Source: Bradyrhizobium manausense (GTDB taxonomy: Bacteria; Pseudomonadota; Alphaproteobacteria; Rhizobiales; Xanthobacteraceae). From it: a stretch of DNA of 64,000 bases. Shown here piece by piece: positions 28,347-40,562 of the stretch. Within the stretch, counting starts at the first letter, position 1. Every line of letters begins with the position of its first letter. The DNA is taken from assembly GCF_018131105.1 (NCBI RefSeq), contig NZ_JAFCJI010000003.1, positions 222,323 through 286,322 of the forward strand. The letters run 5' to 3'. The translations under genes were made by a program, and so were the position numbers. The notes under the pieces are model-generated. The model had not been told where the DNA came from and ran no database searches. It worked only from the letters and a program-made list of their open reading frames with translations.

Positions 28347-29561
28347 ATGGCAAAAATCAAGGTATCCAATCCCGTCGTCGAACTCGATGGCGACGAGATG
28401 ACCCGGATCATCTGGCAGTACATCAAGGACAAGCTGATCAATCCCTACCTCGATGTCGAGCTGCTCTATTTCGACCTGGGCATGGAATATCGCGACGAGA
28501 CCAACGATCAGGTGACGATCGACGCGGCCGAGGCGATCAAGAAGGTCGGCGTCGGCGTCAAGTGCGCTACCATCACCCCCGACGAGGCCCGGGTGAAGGA
28601 GTTCAACCTCAAGCAGATGTGGAAGTCGCCGAACGGCACCATCCGGAACATCCTCGGCGGCGTGATCTTCCGCGAGCCGATCATCTGCAAGAACGTGCCG
28701 CGCCTGGTTCCCGGCTGGACCAAGCCGATCATCATCGGCCGCCACGCCTATGGCGACCAGTACCGCGCCACGGACATCAAGTTCCCCGGTAAGGGCACGC
28801 TGACGATGAAGTTCGTCGGCGAGGACGGCACCGTCATCGAGAAGGAAGTGTTCAAGACCCCGGGCTCCGGCGTCGCGATGCAGATGTACAATCTCGACGA
28901 CTCCATCATCGATTTCGCCCGTGCTTCGCTGAACTACGGCCTGCTGCGCAACTACCCGGTCTATCTCTCGACCAAGAATACGATCATGAAGATCTATGAT
29001 GGTCGCTTCAAGGATATCTTCCAGGACGTCTATGAGCGCGAGTTCAAGAAGGAATTCGACGCCAAGGGCCTGACCTACGAGCACCGCCTGATCGACGACA
29101 TGGTCGCCTCGGCGCTGAAGTGGTCCGGCGGCTATGTCTGGGCGTGCAAGAACTACGACGGCGACGTGCAGTCCGATACGGTCGCGCAGGGCTACGGCTC
29201 GCTCGGCCTGATGACCTCGGTGCTGCTCACGCCTGATGGCAAGACGGTCGAAGCCGAAGCCGCCCACGGCACGGTGACCCGCCACTACCGCGAGCACCAG
29301 AAGGGCAAGGAGACCTCGACCAACTCGATCGCGTCGATCTTCGCCTGGACCCGTGGCCTGTCGCACCGCGCCAAGCTCGACAACAATCCGCAGCTGGCGA
29401 AGTTCGCGAGCACGCTGGAAAAGGTCTGCGTCGACACGGTCGAAGAAGGCTACATGACCAAGGACCTCGCGCTCCTCGTCGGCGCCGACCAGCGCTGGCT
29501 GTCGACCACCGGCTTCCTCGACAAGGTCGCGGAGAATCTCACGAAAGCGTTGGCGGCCTAA
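28347..29561 (+). CDS. icd: NADP-dependent isocitrate dehydrogenase
   Basis: TCA-cycle enzyme converting isocitrate to 2-oxoglutarate. The 404-residue homodimeric, eukaryote-like subfamily is recognised from VELDGDEMTRIIWQYIKD near the start, NGTIRNILGG, the metal-site segment KNYDGDVQSDTVAQGYGSLG and EAEAAHGTVTRHYR. It is single-gene with its own terminator. The TrmJ-like gene diverges upstream, and alaS with recA lies downstream on the other strand. Confidence 0.98.
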   Translation: MAKIKVSNPVVELDGDEMTRIIWQYIKDKLINPYLDVELLYFDLGMEYRDETNDQVTIDAAEAIKKVGVGVKCATITPDEARVKEFNLKQMWKSPNGTIRNILGGVIFREPIICKNVPRLVPGWTKPIIIGRHAYGDQYRATDIKFPGKGTLTMKFVGEDGTVIEKEVFKTPGSGVAMQMYNLDDSIIDFARASLNYGLLRNYPVYLSTKNTIMKIYDGRFKDIFQDVYEREFKKEFDAKGLTYEHRLIDDMVASALKWSGGYVWACKNYDGDVQSDTVAQGYGSLGLMTSVLLTPDGKTVEAEAAHGTVTRHYREHQKGKETSTNSIASIFAWTRGLSHRAKLDNNPQLAKFASTLEKVCVDTVEEGYMTKDLALLVGADQRWLSTTGFLDKVAENLTKALAA

Positions 29562-29600
29562 GCCGTCCGCATTTTCGCCCGACTGGGCCAGACATCATCA

Positions 29601-29632
29601 CGGGCCGCGCCGAAAGCGCGGCCCGTTTTCTT
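29601..29632 (+). terminator. icd Rho-independent terminator
   Basis: Perfect 10-bp stem cgggccgcgc / gcgcggcccg, a cgaaa loop, and a ttttcttt tail, 39 bases after the icd stop. Confidence 0.92.
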
Positions 29633-29662
29633 TATGAGAGCCCTTCGCGGAGAGATTCGACC

Positions 29663-30166
29663 ATGTCGACCAAGCTTGCCCTCCCTTGCCTGCTAGTGCT
29701 CGCCGCCATGATCGGGCCGGCCTCCGCCGCGGAAACGCTTCCCGAGGCCGTCGCCGCACCAGGCGAGAGCGTCGTGCTCAGCGTCCATGCCGAGGGAGCG
29801 CAGGTCTATGAGTGCAAGGCCGGCACTGACGGCAAGCTCGCGTGGGCGTTTCGCGAGCCGATCGCGACGCTGCTCTCAGAAGGCAAGACCGTCGGCCGCC
29901 ACTATGCCGGCCCGAACTGGGAGCACGCCGACGGCAGCACCGTCGCCGCCAAGGCCGCCGGCAACGCGCCGGGCGCAACGGCTGCCGACATCGCCTGGCT
30001 GAGGCTGGAGGTCACCAGCCACCGCAGCAGCGGCGTGCTGACGCCGGTGACGACGGTCCAGCGTATCAATACGCACGGCGGCAAGCTCGACGGCGCCTGC
30101 GACAAGGCCGGCGCGTTCAAGAGCGCGCCCTACTCGGCCGAGTATGTGTTCCTGAAGAAGGGCTGA
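29663..30166 (+). CDS. DUF3455 secreted protein
   Basis: A 167-residue exported protein with a signal peptide (STKLALPCLLVLAAMIGPASAAE). The mature part matches DUF3455: GAQVYECKAG near the start, GRHYAGPNWEHADGSTV in the middle and WLRLEVTSH later. The family is uncharacterised, with a Cys pair that could form a disulfide. It stands alone, convergent with alaS. Confidence 0.85.
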   Translation: MSTKLALPCLLVLAAMIGPASAAETLPEAVAAPGESVVLSVHAEGAQVYECKAGTDGKLAWAFREPIATLLSEGKTVGRHYAGPNWEHADGSTVAAKAAGNAPGATAADIAWLRLEVTSHRSSGVLTPVTTVQRINTHGGKLDGACDKAGAFKSAPYSAEYVFLKKG

Positions 30167-30189
30167 GCCTTAGCGGAACGGCGCGGCGC

Positions 30190-32868
30190 TTACGCGCCCG
30201 CCATCGCTTTTTCGATCGCCGCGAGTGCCTCGGTCGCCTTGGCGCCATCGGGGCCACCAGCCTGCGCCATGTCGGGCCGGCCACCGCCGCCCTTGCCGCC
30301 GAGCGCTTCGGAGGCAACGCGGACCAGGTTCACCGCGTTGAAGCGCGCGGTCAGGTCGGCGGTAACGCCGACCACAACGCCGGCCTTGCCGTCCTCGGTG
30401 ACACCGATGATGGCGACCACCCCCGAACCGATCTGCTTCTTAGCCTCATCGGCCAGGCTCTTGAGATCCTTCATCTCGATGCCTTCGACCGCGCGCGCCA
30501 TCAGCTTGACGCCGCCGGCCTCGCGCACGCCGGAGGCTGCGCCATCACCGGTGGACGCGCCGCCGCCCATCGCCAGCTTCTTACGGGCGTCCGACAATTC
30601 GCGCTCGAGCTTCTTGCGCTCCTCCATCAGCGCGGTGATGCGCGCGGGCACGTCATCGAGAGACGTGCGCAGCTCGTTGGCCGCGGTCTTCGCCAGCGCC
30701 ATGGTCTCGTTGGCGTGGCGTCGCGCGTAATTGCCGGTCAGCGCCTCGATGCGGCGCACGCCAGAAGCCACCGCGCTTTCGCCGGTCAGCGTGATCAGGC
30801 CGATATCGCCGGTGCGCCTGACATGCGTGCCGCCGCAGAGCTCGACCGACCAGCCGAGCGCATTGACGCCGCGCTCGCGTGCGGTCTTGCCCATCGAGAC
30901 GACGCGGACCTCGTCGCCGTACTTCTCGCCGAACAGCGCACGCGCACCAGCCTCGCGGGCTTCATCGACGCCCATCACGCGGGTCGTGACCTCGTCATTC
31001 TCCAGCACCACGTCGTTGGCGATGTCCTCGACGCGGGCAAGCTCTTCCGCCGTGATCGGCTTCGGATGCACGAAATCGAAGCGCAGGCGATCCGGCGCGA
31101 CCATCGAGCCGCGCTGGGCGATGTGATCACCGAGCACCTGGCGCAACGCTTCATGAATGAGATGCGTCGCCGAGTGATGCGCGCGGATCGACGAGCGCCT
31201 GGAATGATCGACCTCGAGCTGCAGCGCAGTGCCGACCTTCAGCTCGCCGCTTTCGACCTTGCCGACATGGACGAAGAAATCGCCGAGCTTCTTCTGCGTA
31301 TCGGTGACGCGGAACTTGATGCCGCCCTCGCCCGTCAGCACACCGGTGTCGCCGACCTGGCCGCCGGATTCCGCATAGAATGGCGTCTGGTTCAGCAAAA
31401 GTGCGCCGGTGTCGCCGGCCTTGAGGCTGGCAACCTCCGCACCGTCCTTCACCAGCGCGGAGACCACGCCTTCGGCGCTCTCGGTCTCGTAGCCCAGAAA
31501 TTCGGTCGCCCCGAGCTTCTCGCGCAGCGGGAACCAGATCGCCTCGGAGGCCGCCTCGCCGGAGCCCTTCCAGGACTCGCGCGCCTTGGCCTTCTGGCGC
31601 TCCATCGCGTCGGTGAACGACGCCTGGTCGACACCGATGCCGCGCGACTTCAGCGCGTCCTGGGTCAGATCCAGCGGGAAGCCGTAGGTATCGTACAGCG
31701 TAAAGGCGACGTCGCCGTCGAACATGTCACCCTTTTTCAGGGACGCGCTCTTCTCGTCGAGAATGGCAAGGCCGCGCACCAGCGTCTTGCGGAAGCGGGT
31801 CTCTTCGAGACGCAGCGTTTCCTCGATCAGGTTTTCTGCGCGCATCAAATCGGGATAGGCCTGACCCATCTCGCGGACCAGCGCCCAGACCAGCCGATGC
31901 ATCAGCGGTTCTTTCGCACCCAGCAGCTGCGCATGGCGCATCGCGCGGCGCATGATCCGGCGCAGCACATAGCCGCGGCCTTCGTTCGAAGGCAGCACGC
32001 CATCGGCAACGAGGAAAGCCGATGAGCGCAGATGGTCGGCGATGACGCGGAACGAGGCGACGGTCTGCTCGTTCGGTCCGCTGCCGAGCGCTGACGAGGT
32101 CGCATCGATCAGATGACGGAACAGATCGGTCTCGAACACGCTGTCGACGCCCTGCATGATGCAGGCCATGCGCTCGAGGCCCATGCCGGTGTCGATCGAG
32201 GGACGCGGCAGATCCACGCGCTGCTCTTTCGTCACCTGCTCGTATTGCATGAACACGAGATTCCAGAATTCGAGGAAGCGGTCGCCGTCCTCCTCCGGAG
32301 AGCCCGGAGGGCCGCCCCAGATATGATCGCCGCGGTCGATGAAGATCTCCGAGCACGGGCCGCACGGGCCGGTATCACCCATCGCCCAGAAATTGTCGGA
32401 GGTCGGGATGCGGATGATGCGGTCGTCGGAGAAGCCGGCGATCTTCTTCCAGAGCCCGTGCGCCTCGTCGTCGGTGTGGTAGACGGTGACGAGCAGCTTG
32501 TCCTTGTTCAGCCCGAAGTCCTTCGTGATGAGCTTCCAGGCCAGCTCGATCGCGCGCTCCTTGAAATAGTCGCCGAACGAGAAGTTGCCGAGCATCTCGA
32601 AGAAGGTGAGATGGCGCGCGGTGTAGCCGACATTGTCGAGGTCGTTGTGCTTGCCGCCAGCGCGCACGCATTTCTGCGACGTGGTGGCGCGCTGGTAGGG
32701 CCGCTTCTCGACGCCGGTGAACACGTTCTTGAACTGCACCATGCCGGCATTGGTGAACATCAACGTGGGGTCGTTGCGCGGCACCAATGGCGAGGACGAC
32801 ACGATCTCGTGGCCGTTCTCGGCAAAGAAGTTCAGAAAGGTCGACCTGATCTCGTTGACGCCGCTCAT
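30190..32868 (-). CDS. alaS: Alanyl-tRNA synthetase
   Basis: Class II synthetase of 892 residues that charges tRNA-Ala and edits Ser/Gly errors. Motif regions FTNAGMVQFKNVFTG and RATTSQKCVRAGGKHNDLDNVG are in the catalytic domain, the editing-site zinc ligands are in HHSATHLIHEAL (HxxxH) and VELCGGTHVRRTG, and a glycine-rich C-Ala domain with GKGGGGRPDMAQ ends the protein. An ATG at 32868 (MSGVNEI) and one six bases upstream are both possible. It lies between icd and recA, with the gcv operon inserted upstream. Confidence 0.98.
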   Translation of the reverse strand: MSGVNEIRSTFLNFFAENGHEIVSSSPLVPRNDPTLMFTNAGMVQFKNVFTGVEKRPYQRATTSQKCVRAGGKHNDLDNVGYTARHLTFFEMLGNFSFGDYFKERAIELAWKLITKDFGLNKDKLLVTVYHTDDEAHGLWKKIAGFSDDRIIRIPTSDNFWAMGDTGPCGPCSEIFIDRGDHIWGGPPGSPEEDGDRFLEFWNLVFMQYEQVTKEQRVDLPRPSIDTGMGLERMACIMQGVDSVFETDLFRHLIDATSSALGSGPNEQTVASFRVIADHLRSSAFLVADGVLPSNEGRGYVLRRIMRRAMRHAQLLGAKEPLMHRLVWALVREMGQAYPDLMRAENLIEETLRLEETRFRKTLVRGLAILDEKSASLKKGDMFDGDVAFTLYDTYGFPLDLTQDALKSRGIGVDQASFTDAMERQKAKARESWKGSGEAASEAIWFPLREKLGATEFLGYETESAEGVVSALVKDGAEVASLKAGDTGALLLNQTPFYAESGGQVGDTGVLTGEGGIKFRVTDTQKKLGDFFVHVGKVESGELKVGTALQLEVDHSRRSSIRAHHSATHLIHEALRQVLGDHIAQRGSMVAPDRLRFDFVHPKPITAEELARVEDIANDVVLENDEVTTRVMGVDEAREAGARALFGEKYGDEVRVVSMGKTARERGVNALGWSVELCGGTHVRRTGDIGLITLTGESAVASGVRRIEALTGNYARRHANETMALAKTAANELRTSLDDVPARITALMEERKKLERELSDARKKLAMGGGASTGDGAASGVREAGGVKLMARAVEGIEMKDLKSLADEAKKQIGSGVVAIIGVTEDGKAGVVVGVTADLTARFNAVNLVRVASEALGGKGGGGRPDMAQAGGPDGAKATEALAAIEKAMAGA

Positions 32869-33071
32869 GTTCATCCAATCGGGTGTGCTTGGACCCGCTT
32901 CCGTGTCGTCCAAACCTTGGGATTTGGGCAGATATCTGCGGGCCAAAGCGCTTTTAGACAAGGCCAGCTTCGCTGTCCAGAAACTGTGCAAGGAGATGTG
33001 CAGGCAGATCAGAGGGTTGCCGCAGTCGCGTCATCCCCCTTGCAATCCCGTTGAAAGCCGCAAGGCCCGCG

Positions 33072-33101
33072 TTGACAGGCTTGGCTGGGCTGTGGTCTTT
33101 A
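33072..33101 (+). promoter_or_regulatory. Candidate promoter of the gcv operon
   Basis: A consensus-like TTGACA (33072-33077) lies 17-18 bases before a weak -10 (around 33095-33101), about 20 bases upstream of the first glycine aptamer. The placement is right for the riboswitch leader, but the -10 match is poor. Confidence 0.4.
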
Positions 33102-33118
33102 CCCATCTGTATCGTACG

Positions 33119-33293
33119 GCCACGTCGGGAGAGACCGGCTTTTGGTAGCCGGCGCCGAAGGAGCAACCGCCCCGGAAACTCTCAGGCAAAAGGACCGCGT
33201 GGCTTTGACGACATCTGGAAAGAGGCGCCGACGGGCTTAAGGTCCGGACCGCGTCCGCCGACGGGATAATACTCTCAGGCACAGCGACAGATG
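33119..33293 (+). ncRNA. Tandem glycine riboswitch (gcvT leader)
   Basis: Two adjacent gcvT-type aptamers. Aptamer 1 is closed by gccacg (33119) and cgtggc (33198-33203) and contains GCCGAAGGAGCAACC and AACTCTCAGGCAAAAGGAC. Aptamer 2 is closed by catctg (33212) and cagatg (33288-33293) and contains the diverged core gccgacgggataat then ACTCTCAGGCACAGCGACAG. The linker is eight bases. Cooperative glycine sensing upstream of gcvT usually turns cleavage on when glycine is high. Downstream, an SD-masking hairpin (33325-33343) suggests translational control. Confidence 0.93.
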
Positions 33294-33324
33294 GGGCTTC
33301 GACTGGTTGCTTCCGGGGAATCAT

Positions 33325-33344
33325 CCTCGGGGAACCGCCGAGGG
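33325..33344 (+). promoter_or_regulatory. Hairpin overlapping the gcvT ribosome binding site
   Basis: A cctcgg / ccgagg hairpin (33325-33343) has its 3' arm inside the only Shine-Dalgarno candidate (gaggg, 33340-33344), seven bases before the gcvT ATG. If it forms it would hide the ribosome site, which fits a glycine-on translational switch. Confidence 0.6.
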
Positions 33345-33351
33345 CCCTGTA

Positions 33352-34500
33352 ATGCTTGCGCGTGACGACCAAGAATCCCTGAAACGTACCCCGCTCTACG
33401 ACCTCCATGTGTCCCTTGGCGGCAAGATGGTGCCGTTCGCGGGCTACGACATGCCCGTGCAGTACCCTGCGGGCGTGCTGAAGGAGCACCTCCAGACCCG
33501 TAACGCGGCCGGACTGTTCGACGTCTCCCACATGGGCCAGCTCGCGCTTCGGCCGAAATCCGGCAAGGTCGAGGACGCCGCCCGCGCGCTGGAGCGGCTG
33601 GTGCCGCAGGATATCGTGGCGATCGCGCCGGGACGGCAGCGCTACGCCCAGTTCACCAATGCAGATGGCGGCCTGCTCGACGATCTGATGGTCGCCAATT
33701 TCGGCGATCACCTGTTCCTGGTCGTCAACGCCGCATGCAAGGACGAGGACGAAGCGCATCTGCGCGCGAATCTTTCGGACGCCTGCGTCATCGATTCGTT
33801 GGCCGATCGCGCGCTGATTGCGTTGCAGGGACCGAAGGCCGAAGCCGCACTGACGAAATTGTGTGCGGAAGCGTCCTCCATGAAATTCATGGATGCCGGC
33901 CCGCATGGGGTTGCCGGCATCGCCTGTTACGTCTCGCGCTCGGGATACACGGGTGAGGACGGGTTCGAGATTTCCGTTCCCGCTGCGGATGCCGAGCGCC
34001 TGGCCAGGGCGCTGCTGGACAATCCTGATGTGATGCCGATCGGTCTCGGCGCCCGCGACAGCCTGCGACTGGAAGCTGGCCTCTGCCTCTACGGCCACGA
34101 CATCGACACCGCGACCACACCGGTCGAGGCGGCGCTGGAATGGTCGGTGCAGAAGAGCCGCCGCACCGGTGGCGCGCGCGCGGGCGGTTTTCCCGGCGCC
34201 GATAAGATCCTCGCTCATTTCGACCACGGCGCATCCCGCCGCCGCGTCGGCCTGCGCGCCGAAGGCCGCGCGCCGGTGCGTGAAGGCGCGCTGCTGTTCG
34301 CGAATAGCGAGGGCGGCGAGCCGATCGGAAAGGTCACCTCGGGCGGCTTCGGTCCAAGCCTGAACGCGCCCGTGGCGATGGGCTACGTGCCCACCCCCCT
34401 GAGTGCGCTCGACACAAAACTCTTTGCCGAGGTGCGCGGCCAGCGGCTGCCGCTCACCGTCGCCGCCATGCCCTTCGTGAAAAACACCTACAAACGCTGA
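33352..34500 (+). CDS. gcvT: Glycine cleavage system T protein (aminomethyltransferase)
   Basis: Aminomethyltransferase of the glycine cleavage system, 382 residues. It releases ammonia from the aminomethyl-H-protein and passes the one-carbon unit to tetrahydrofolate. RTPLYDLHVSLGGKMVPFAGYDMP opens the protein, and GLFDVSHMGQ, SGYTGEDGFEI and GLGARDSLRLEAGLCLYGHD are the folate-binding region. It is first in the operon gcvT-gcvH-gcvP under the tandem glycine riboswitch. gcvH follows after nine bases. Confidence 0.98.
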   Translation: MLARDDQESLKRTPLYDLHVSLGGKMVPFAGYDMPVQYPAGVLKEHLQTRNAAGLFDVSHMGQLALRPKSGKVEDAARALERLVPQDIVAIAPGRQRYAQFTNADGGLLDDLMVANFGDHLFLVVNAACKDEDEAHLRANLSDACVIDSLADRALIALQGPKAEAALTKLCAEASSMKFMDAGPHGVAGIACYVSRSGYTGEDGFEISVPAADAERLARALLDNPDVMPIGLGARDSLRLEAGLCLYGHDIDTATTPVEAALEWSVQKSRRTGGARAGGFPGADKILAHFDHGASRRRVGLRAEGRAPVREGALLFANSEGGEPIGKVTSGGFGPSLNAPVAMGYVPTPLSALDTKLFAEVRGQRLPLTVAAMPFVKNTYKR

Positions 34501-34509
34501 GGATCGACA

Positions 34510-34878
34510 ATGACCACGACGCTGTACACTTCCGACCACGAATGGCTGGCGATCGACGGCGATGTCGCCACCGTCGGCATCACCGATTACGCGCAGTCGC
34601 AGCTCGGCGACGTCGTGTTCGTCGAATTGCCCAAGGTCGGCCGCAGCCTGAAGAAGGCCGAGGCCGCCGCCGTCGTGGAATCGGTGAAGGCCGCCTCCGA
34701 CGTCTACGCGCCAATCTCCGGCGAGATACTCGAGACCAACGCCGCGCTCGCCGCCGAGCCGGCGCTGGTGAACTCGGACGCGCAGAGCAAGGCCTGGTTC
34801 TTCAAGATCAAAATCGCCGACAAGAGCGAGCTCGGCGGCCTCATGGATGAAGCCGCCTACAAGGCACATACGGCTTAA
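34510..34878 (+). CDS. gcvH: Glycine cleavage system H protein
   Basis: Lipoyl carrier of the glycine cleavage system, 122 residues. The lipoylated lysine is Lys60 in ESVKAASD, flanked by the usual acidic and hydrophobic residues. It shuttles the aminomethyl intermediate between GcvP and GcvT. gcvP starts 17 bases downstream of its stop. Confidence 0.98.
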   Translation: MTTTLYTSDHEWLAIDGDVATVGITDYAQSQLGDVVFVELPKVGRSLKKAEAAAVVESVKAASDVYAPISGEILETNAALAAEPALVNSDAQSKAWFFKIKIADKSELGGLMDEAAYKAHTA

Positions 34879-34895
34879 AGACGATGGAGCAAGCG

Positions 34896-37760
<2,865 letters not shown>

Positions 37761-37765
37761 GACTC

Positions 37766-37855
37766 GTAGGATGGGTAGAGCGCAGCGAAACCCATCACTG
37801 CGCTCTTTCCGGCGATGAAAAGGCGATGGGTTTCGCTGCGCTCTACCCATCCTAC
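37766..37855. repeat. Intergenic palindrome with 31-bp perfect arms (gtaggatgggtagagcgcagcg family)
   Basis: Arms 37766-37796 and 37825-37855 are perfect inverted copies around a 28-base centre. It directly follows gcvP and may stop or protect the operon transcript. The sequence belongs to a family of dispersed palindromes common in Bradyrhizobium. Confidence 0.9.
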
Positions 37856-37879
37856 CGCACTACGGCACCGAATGTGCTT

Positions 37880-38242
37880 CTAAGGCGCAACCAACGAACG
37901 GCTTTCGCGATCCCATCGCCAGAGCCGCTCGCTGGTCAGGTGAGTGCCGCCCCACCAGCGATCAATCCGGTTGTGCCGGCAAAAGTTCTGATCGCCTCCC
38001 AGCACCGCCTTGCCGAGGTCAGTGAGCGACAGGCGGGACCGCTTGTATCGTGCGTGACGGAGGGCGTCGTTGTGCATGTCGAGCGAGAACGGCCCCTCCT
38101 CCAGCCCGGATACGGCCGGTACTGAGCATCGCGCGAGCCCATCAAGCAACTGAAAATGGAACGGTACGACGATCTCGGCCAAACCGGCTCGAGCAAGCTC
38201 ACTCCCGCCGTACCAGCCAGTCAGGATCAGACGCTTCATCAC
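37880..38242 (-). CDS. Hypothetical protein, probably a shortened DUF1835-like protein
   Basis: A 120-residue frame. Its C-terminal half, SRLSLTDLGKAVLGG then HNRIDRWWGGTHLT and LWRWD, resembles the end of DUF1835-type proteins (recognised from memory). The N-terminus MMKRLILTGWYGGSELARAG looks like the start of the same sort of protein, but the long middle part is missing. Around 38110-38140 another frame on this strand reads DAQYRPYPGW, which would fit upstream of EGPFSLDMHNDAL, suggesting an internal deletion and frameshift. It may be a decaying gene. Function unknown. Confidence 0.5.
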   Translation of the reverse strand: MMKRLILTGWYGGSELARAGLAEIVVPFHFQLLDGLARCSVPAVSGLEEGPFSLDMHNDALRHARYKRSRLSLTDLGKAVLGGDQNFCRHNRIDRWWGGTHLTSERLWRWDRESRSLVAP

Positions 38243-38344
38243 GCCACCCGATCACCACGACGCACCAAAAGAAACGGGCACTGACGACGTCGGCAACTCA
38301 ACGTCCCCAGGGCCCGCTCCTCGCGAAAAACTTTGACTCGAGGC

Positions 38345-39433
<1,089 letters not shown>

Positions 39434-39526
39434 TGGGTCGTGCTCCTTATGGCGAGGATTCGCGTGTGGGACAAACGGTTGGCGCGGCGGGTCGTCGATA
39501 AAAGCAATGTACACCATCTGTTCTTT

Positions 39527-39541
39527 GTTCGCAATATGTTC
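39527..39541. promoter_or_regulatory. LexA/SOS box of recA
   Basis: The 15-base GTTCGCAATATGTTC matches the Rhizobiales LexA consensus GTTC-N7-GTTC exactly (read GAAC-N7-GAAC on the recA strand). It lies 94 bases upstream of the recA start and 178 bases upstream of the divergent small peptide gene, so either or both could be LexA-controlled. An additional GTTC starts seven bases further left. Confidence 0.88.
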
Positions 39542-39555
39542 TTTGCGAGATTTGC

Positions 39556-39616
39556 GCGCTGGCCTGCTTCCGAGCGCGGTGGCCTGGCTTGAAAATGCAG
39601 CGGCCTGATTTGGAAG
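39556..39616 (+). repeat. Three 20/21-base imperfect direct repeats upstream of the small peptide gene
   Basis: Units at 39556-39575, 39576-39595 and 39597-39616 share the core gc(g/a)(c/g)tGGCCTG followed by (c/g/a)(t/c)tt. The core GGCCTG recurs at spacings of 20 and 21 bases, about two helical turns, so a protein could bind all three on one DNA face. They lie between the SOS box and the start of the peptide gene. Confidence 0.6.
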
Positions 39617-39718
39617 TGTGATGTCAGCGTGATGTATAGCACAGCGGCCAATCTGACCGCCGTGTATCCCCCGATCCGGCGGGAATGGACTCGCCTCCAA
39701 GCACCACAGGAGATGACC

Positions 39719-39904
39719 ATGACTGACGGAAGCGCCCTCTCCGATGACGACCTCGACCTCGTGACCGGCGGCGCAGAATTCGAATTTCACTTCAGCTTGT
39801 TTGGCTACTTTTTCGCCATGCAGGGAAATGACAAGATGACCAACACGCTTGTCGTCGGACCCGGCCACAACGTCCTCGTCAACAACACCACCTTCAAGGG
39901 CTAA
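39719..39904 (+). CDS. Small peptide with double-glycine leader-like motif
   Basis: A 61-residue peptide. The N-terminal 18 residues end LSDDDLDLVTGG, the type of double-glycine leader found on class II bacteriocins and other peptides exported by C39-type ABC transporters. The rest (AEFEFHFSLFGYFFAM... then NTLVVGPGHNVLVNN) is aromatic and hydrophobic near the cleavage point and lacks Cys. An AGGAG sits six bases upstream of the ATG at 39719. It is divergent from recA with the SOS box between. No immunity or dedicated exporter gene is adjacent. Peptide function is inference. Confidence 0.7.
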   Translation: MTDGSALSDDDLDLVTGGAEFEFHFSLFGYFFAMQGNDKMTNTLVVGPGHNVLVNNTTFKG

Positions 39905-40540
39905 CTTGCGCCGAACCCAAGGAGGCCGCTTCAGTTGGTGGCCTCTTTCGCCTCTGCGGGTGTCGTGAATCGAAAAGACCCCGGCCCGAAACATGCCGAG
40001 GTCTTCTCCCAATTATCCGCGACCGGAAACTTCCACCATTTCCCGGCTCTGCGATCTAACATGTGATGATTTCCTGATCTAAATTCGCGGTCACCAATTT
40101 GGACAGCACCGGATCTGGGTTGGCCGTATTTACCCCGAGTTGTCGTTGCCCGACCAACACAGCCTCCCCCCGCCTGCCCCGATCACTTGCCGGCTCCCGG
40201 GAGGGCAAGACCGTCCGCCTCTGCCATAGCCCTGATCCGCCTCACCGCGACCGAAAAAGGCCCCAGCTCGCAGGGTTGGGGTGGGGCAAGAGCTGGGGCC
40301 GACTTGGGGTCGCCCTCGGGGCGGAGGGCATCAGGAAAACTTGGTAATGGGGCGATCGTTCCTGCCAGAATTCTAACTTCGGACGGCACCGGGATTTGGG
40401 TTCTGTCCGAATTGACCCCGCGTGTCCCAAGTCGAATTCCGGCTGCGTCCTCAGTCCTAAACTGCCGATTATCGACACCGTTGAGGTGTTGAGGTGTCCC
40501 AAACTGCATAGTCAGGGCGTCGCGCCCGGGACTAAGTTCC
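39905..40540. other. Non-coding stretch with hairpin repeats
   Basis: About 640 bases without a convincing gene. It contains the cgaaaagaccccggc hairpin at about 39966-40010, then the first large copy of the gccccagctc hairpin element at 40247-40440. A segment ggacagcaccggatctgggtt (around 40099) is repeated as ggacggcaccgggatttgggtt (around 40381), so the stretch seems built from degenerate duplicated units. Confidence 0.55.
40247..40440. repeat. Hairpin repeat element, copy A
   Basis: Starts cgaaaaaggccccagctc, has an 11-bp perfect stem ggccccagctc / gagctggggcc, a second small hairpin (ccctcggggcggaggg), and then aaaacttggtaatggggcgatcgttcctgccag. Copy B at 41130-41285 matches it over about 130 bases. 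No coding content is apparent. Confidence 0.7.
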
Positions 40541-40562
40541 ATGCATGGGCAAGGAGCTATTC

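Noticed and set aside
29842..32025. A long plus-strand open frame (727 codons) opposite alaS
   Set aside because: It is the antisense of alaS. Codon composition and the absence of any domain identify it as a shadow.
37936..38202. A second minus-strand frame (88 codons) overlapping the DUF1835-like gene
   Set aside because: Only a short piece (DAQYRPYPGW) looks meaningful, better explained as the frameshifted middle of the decayed gene.
39719..39904. The GG-leader peptide as a substrate of the T1SS at 54-60 kb
   Set aside because: The ABC exporter there has a C39-like domain without the catalytic Cys and the loci are 15 kb apart, so there is no direct evidence for this link.
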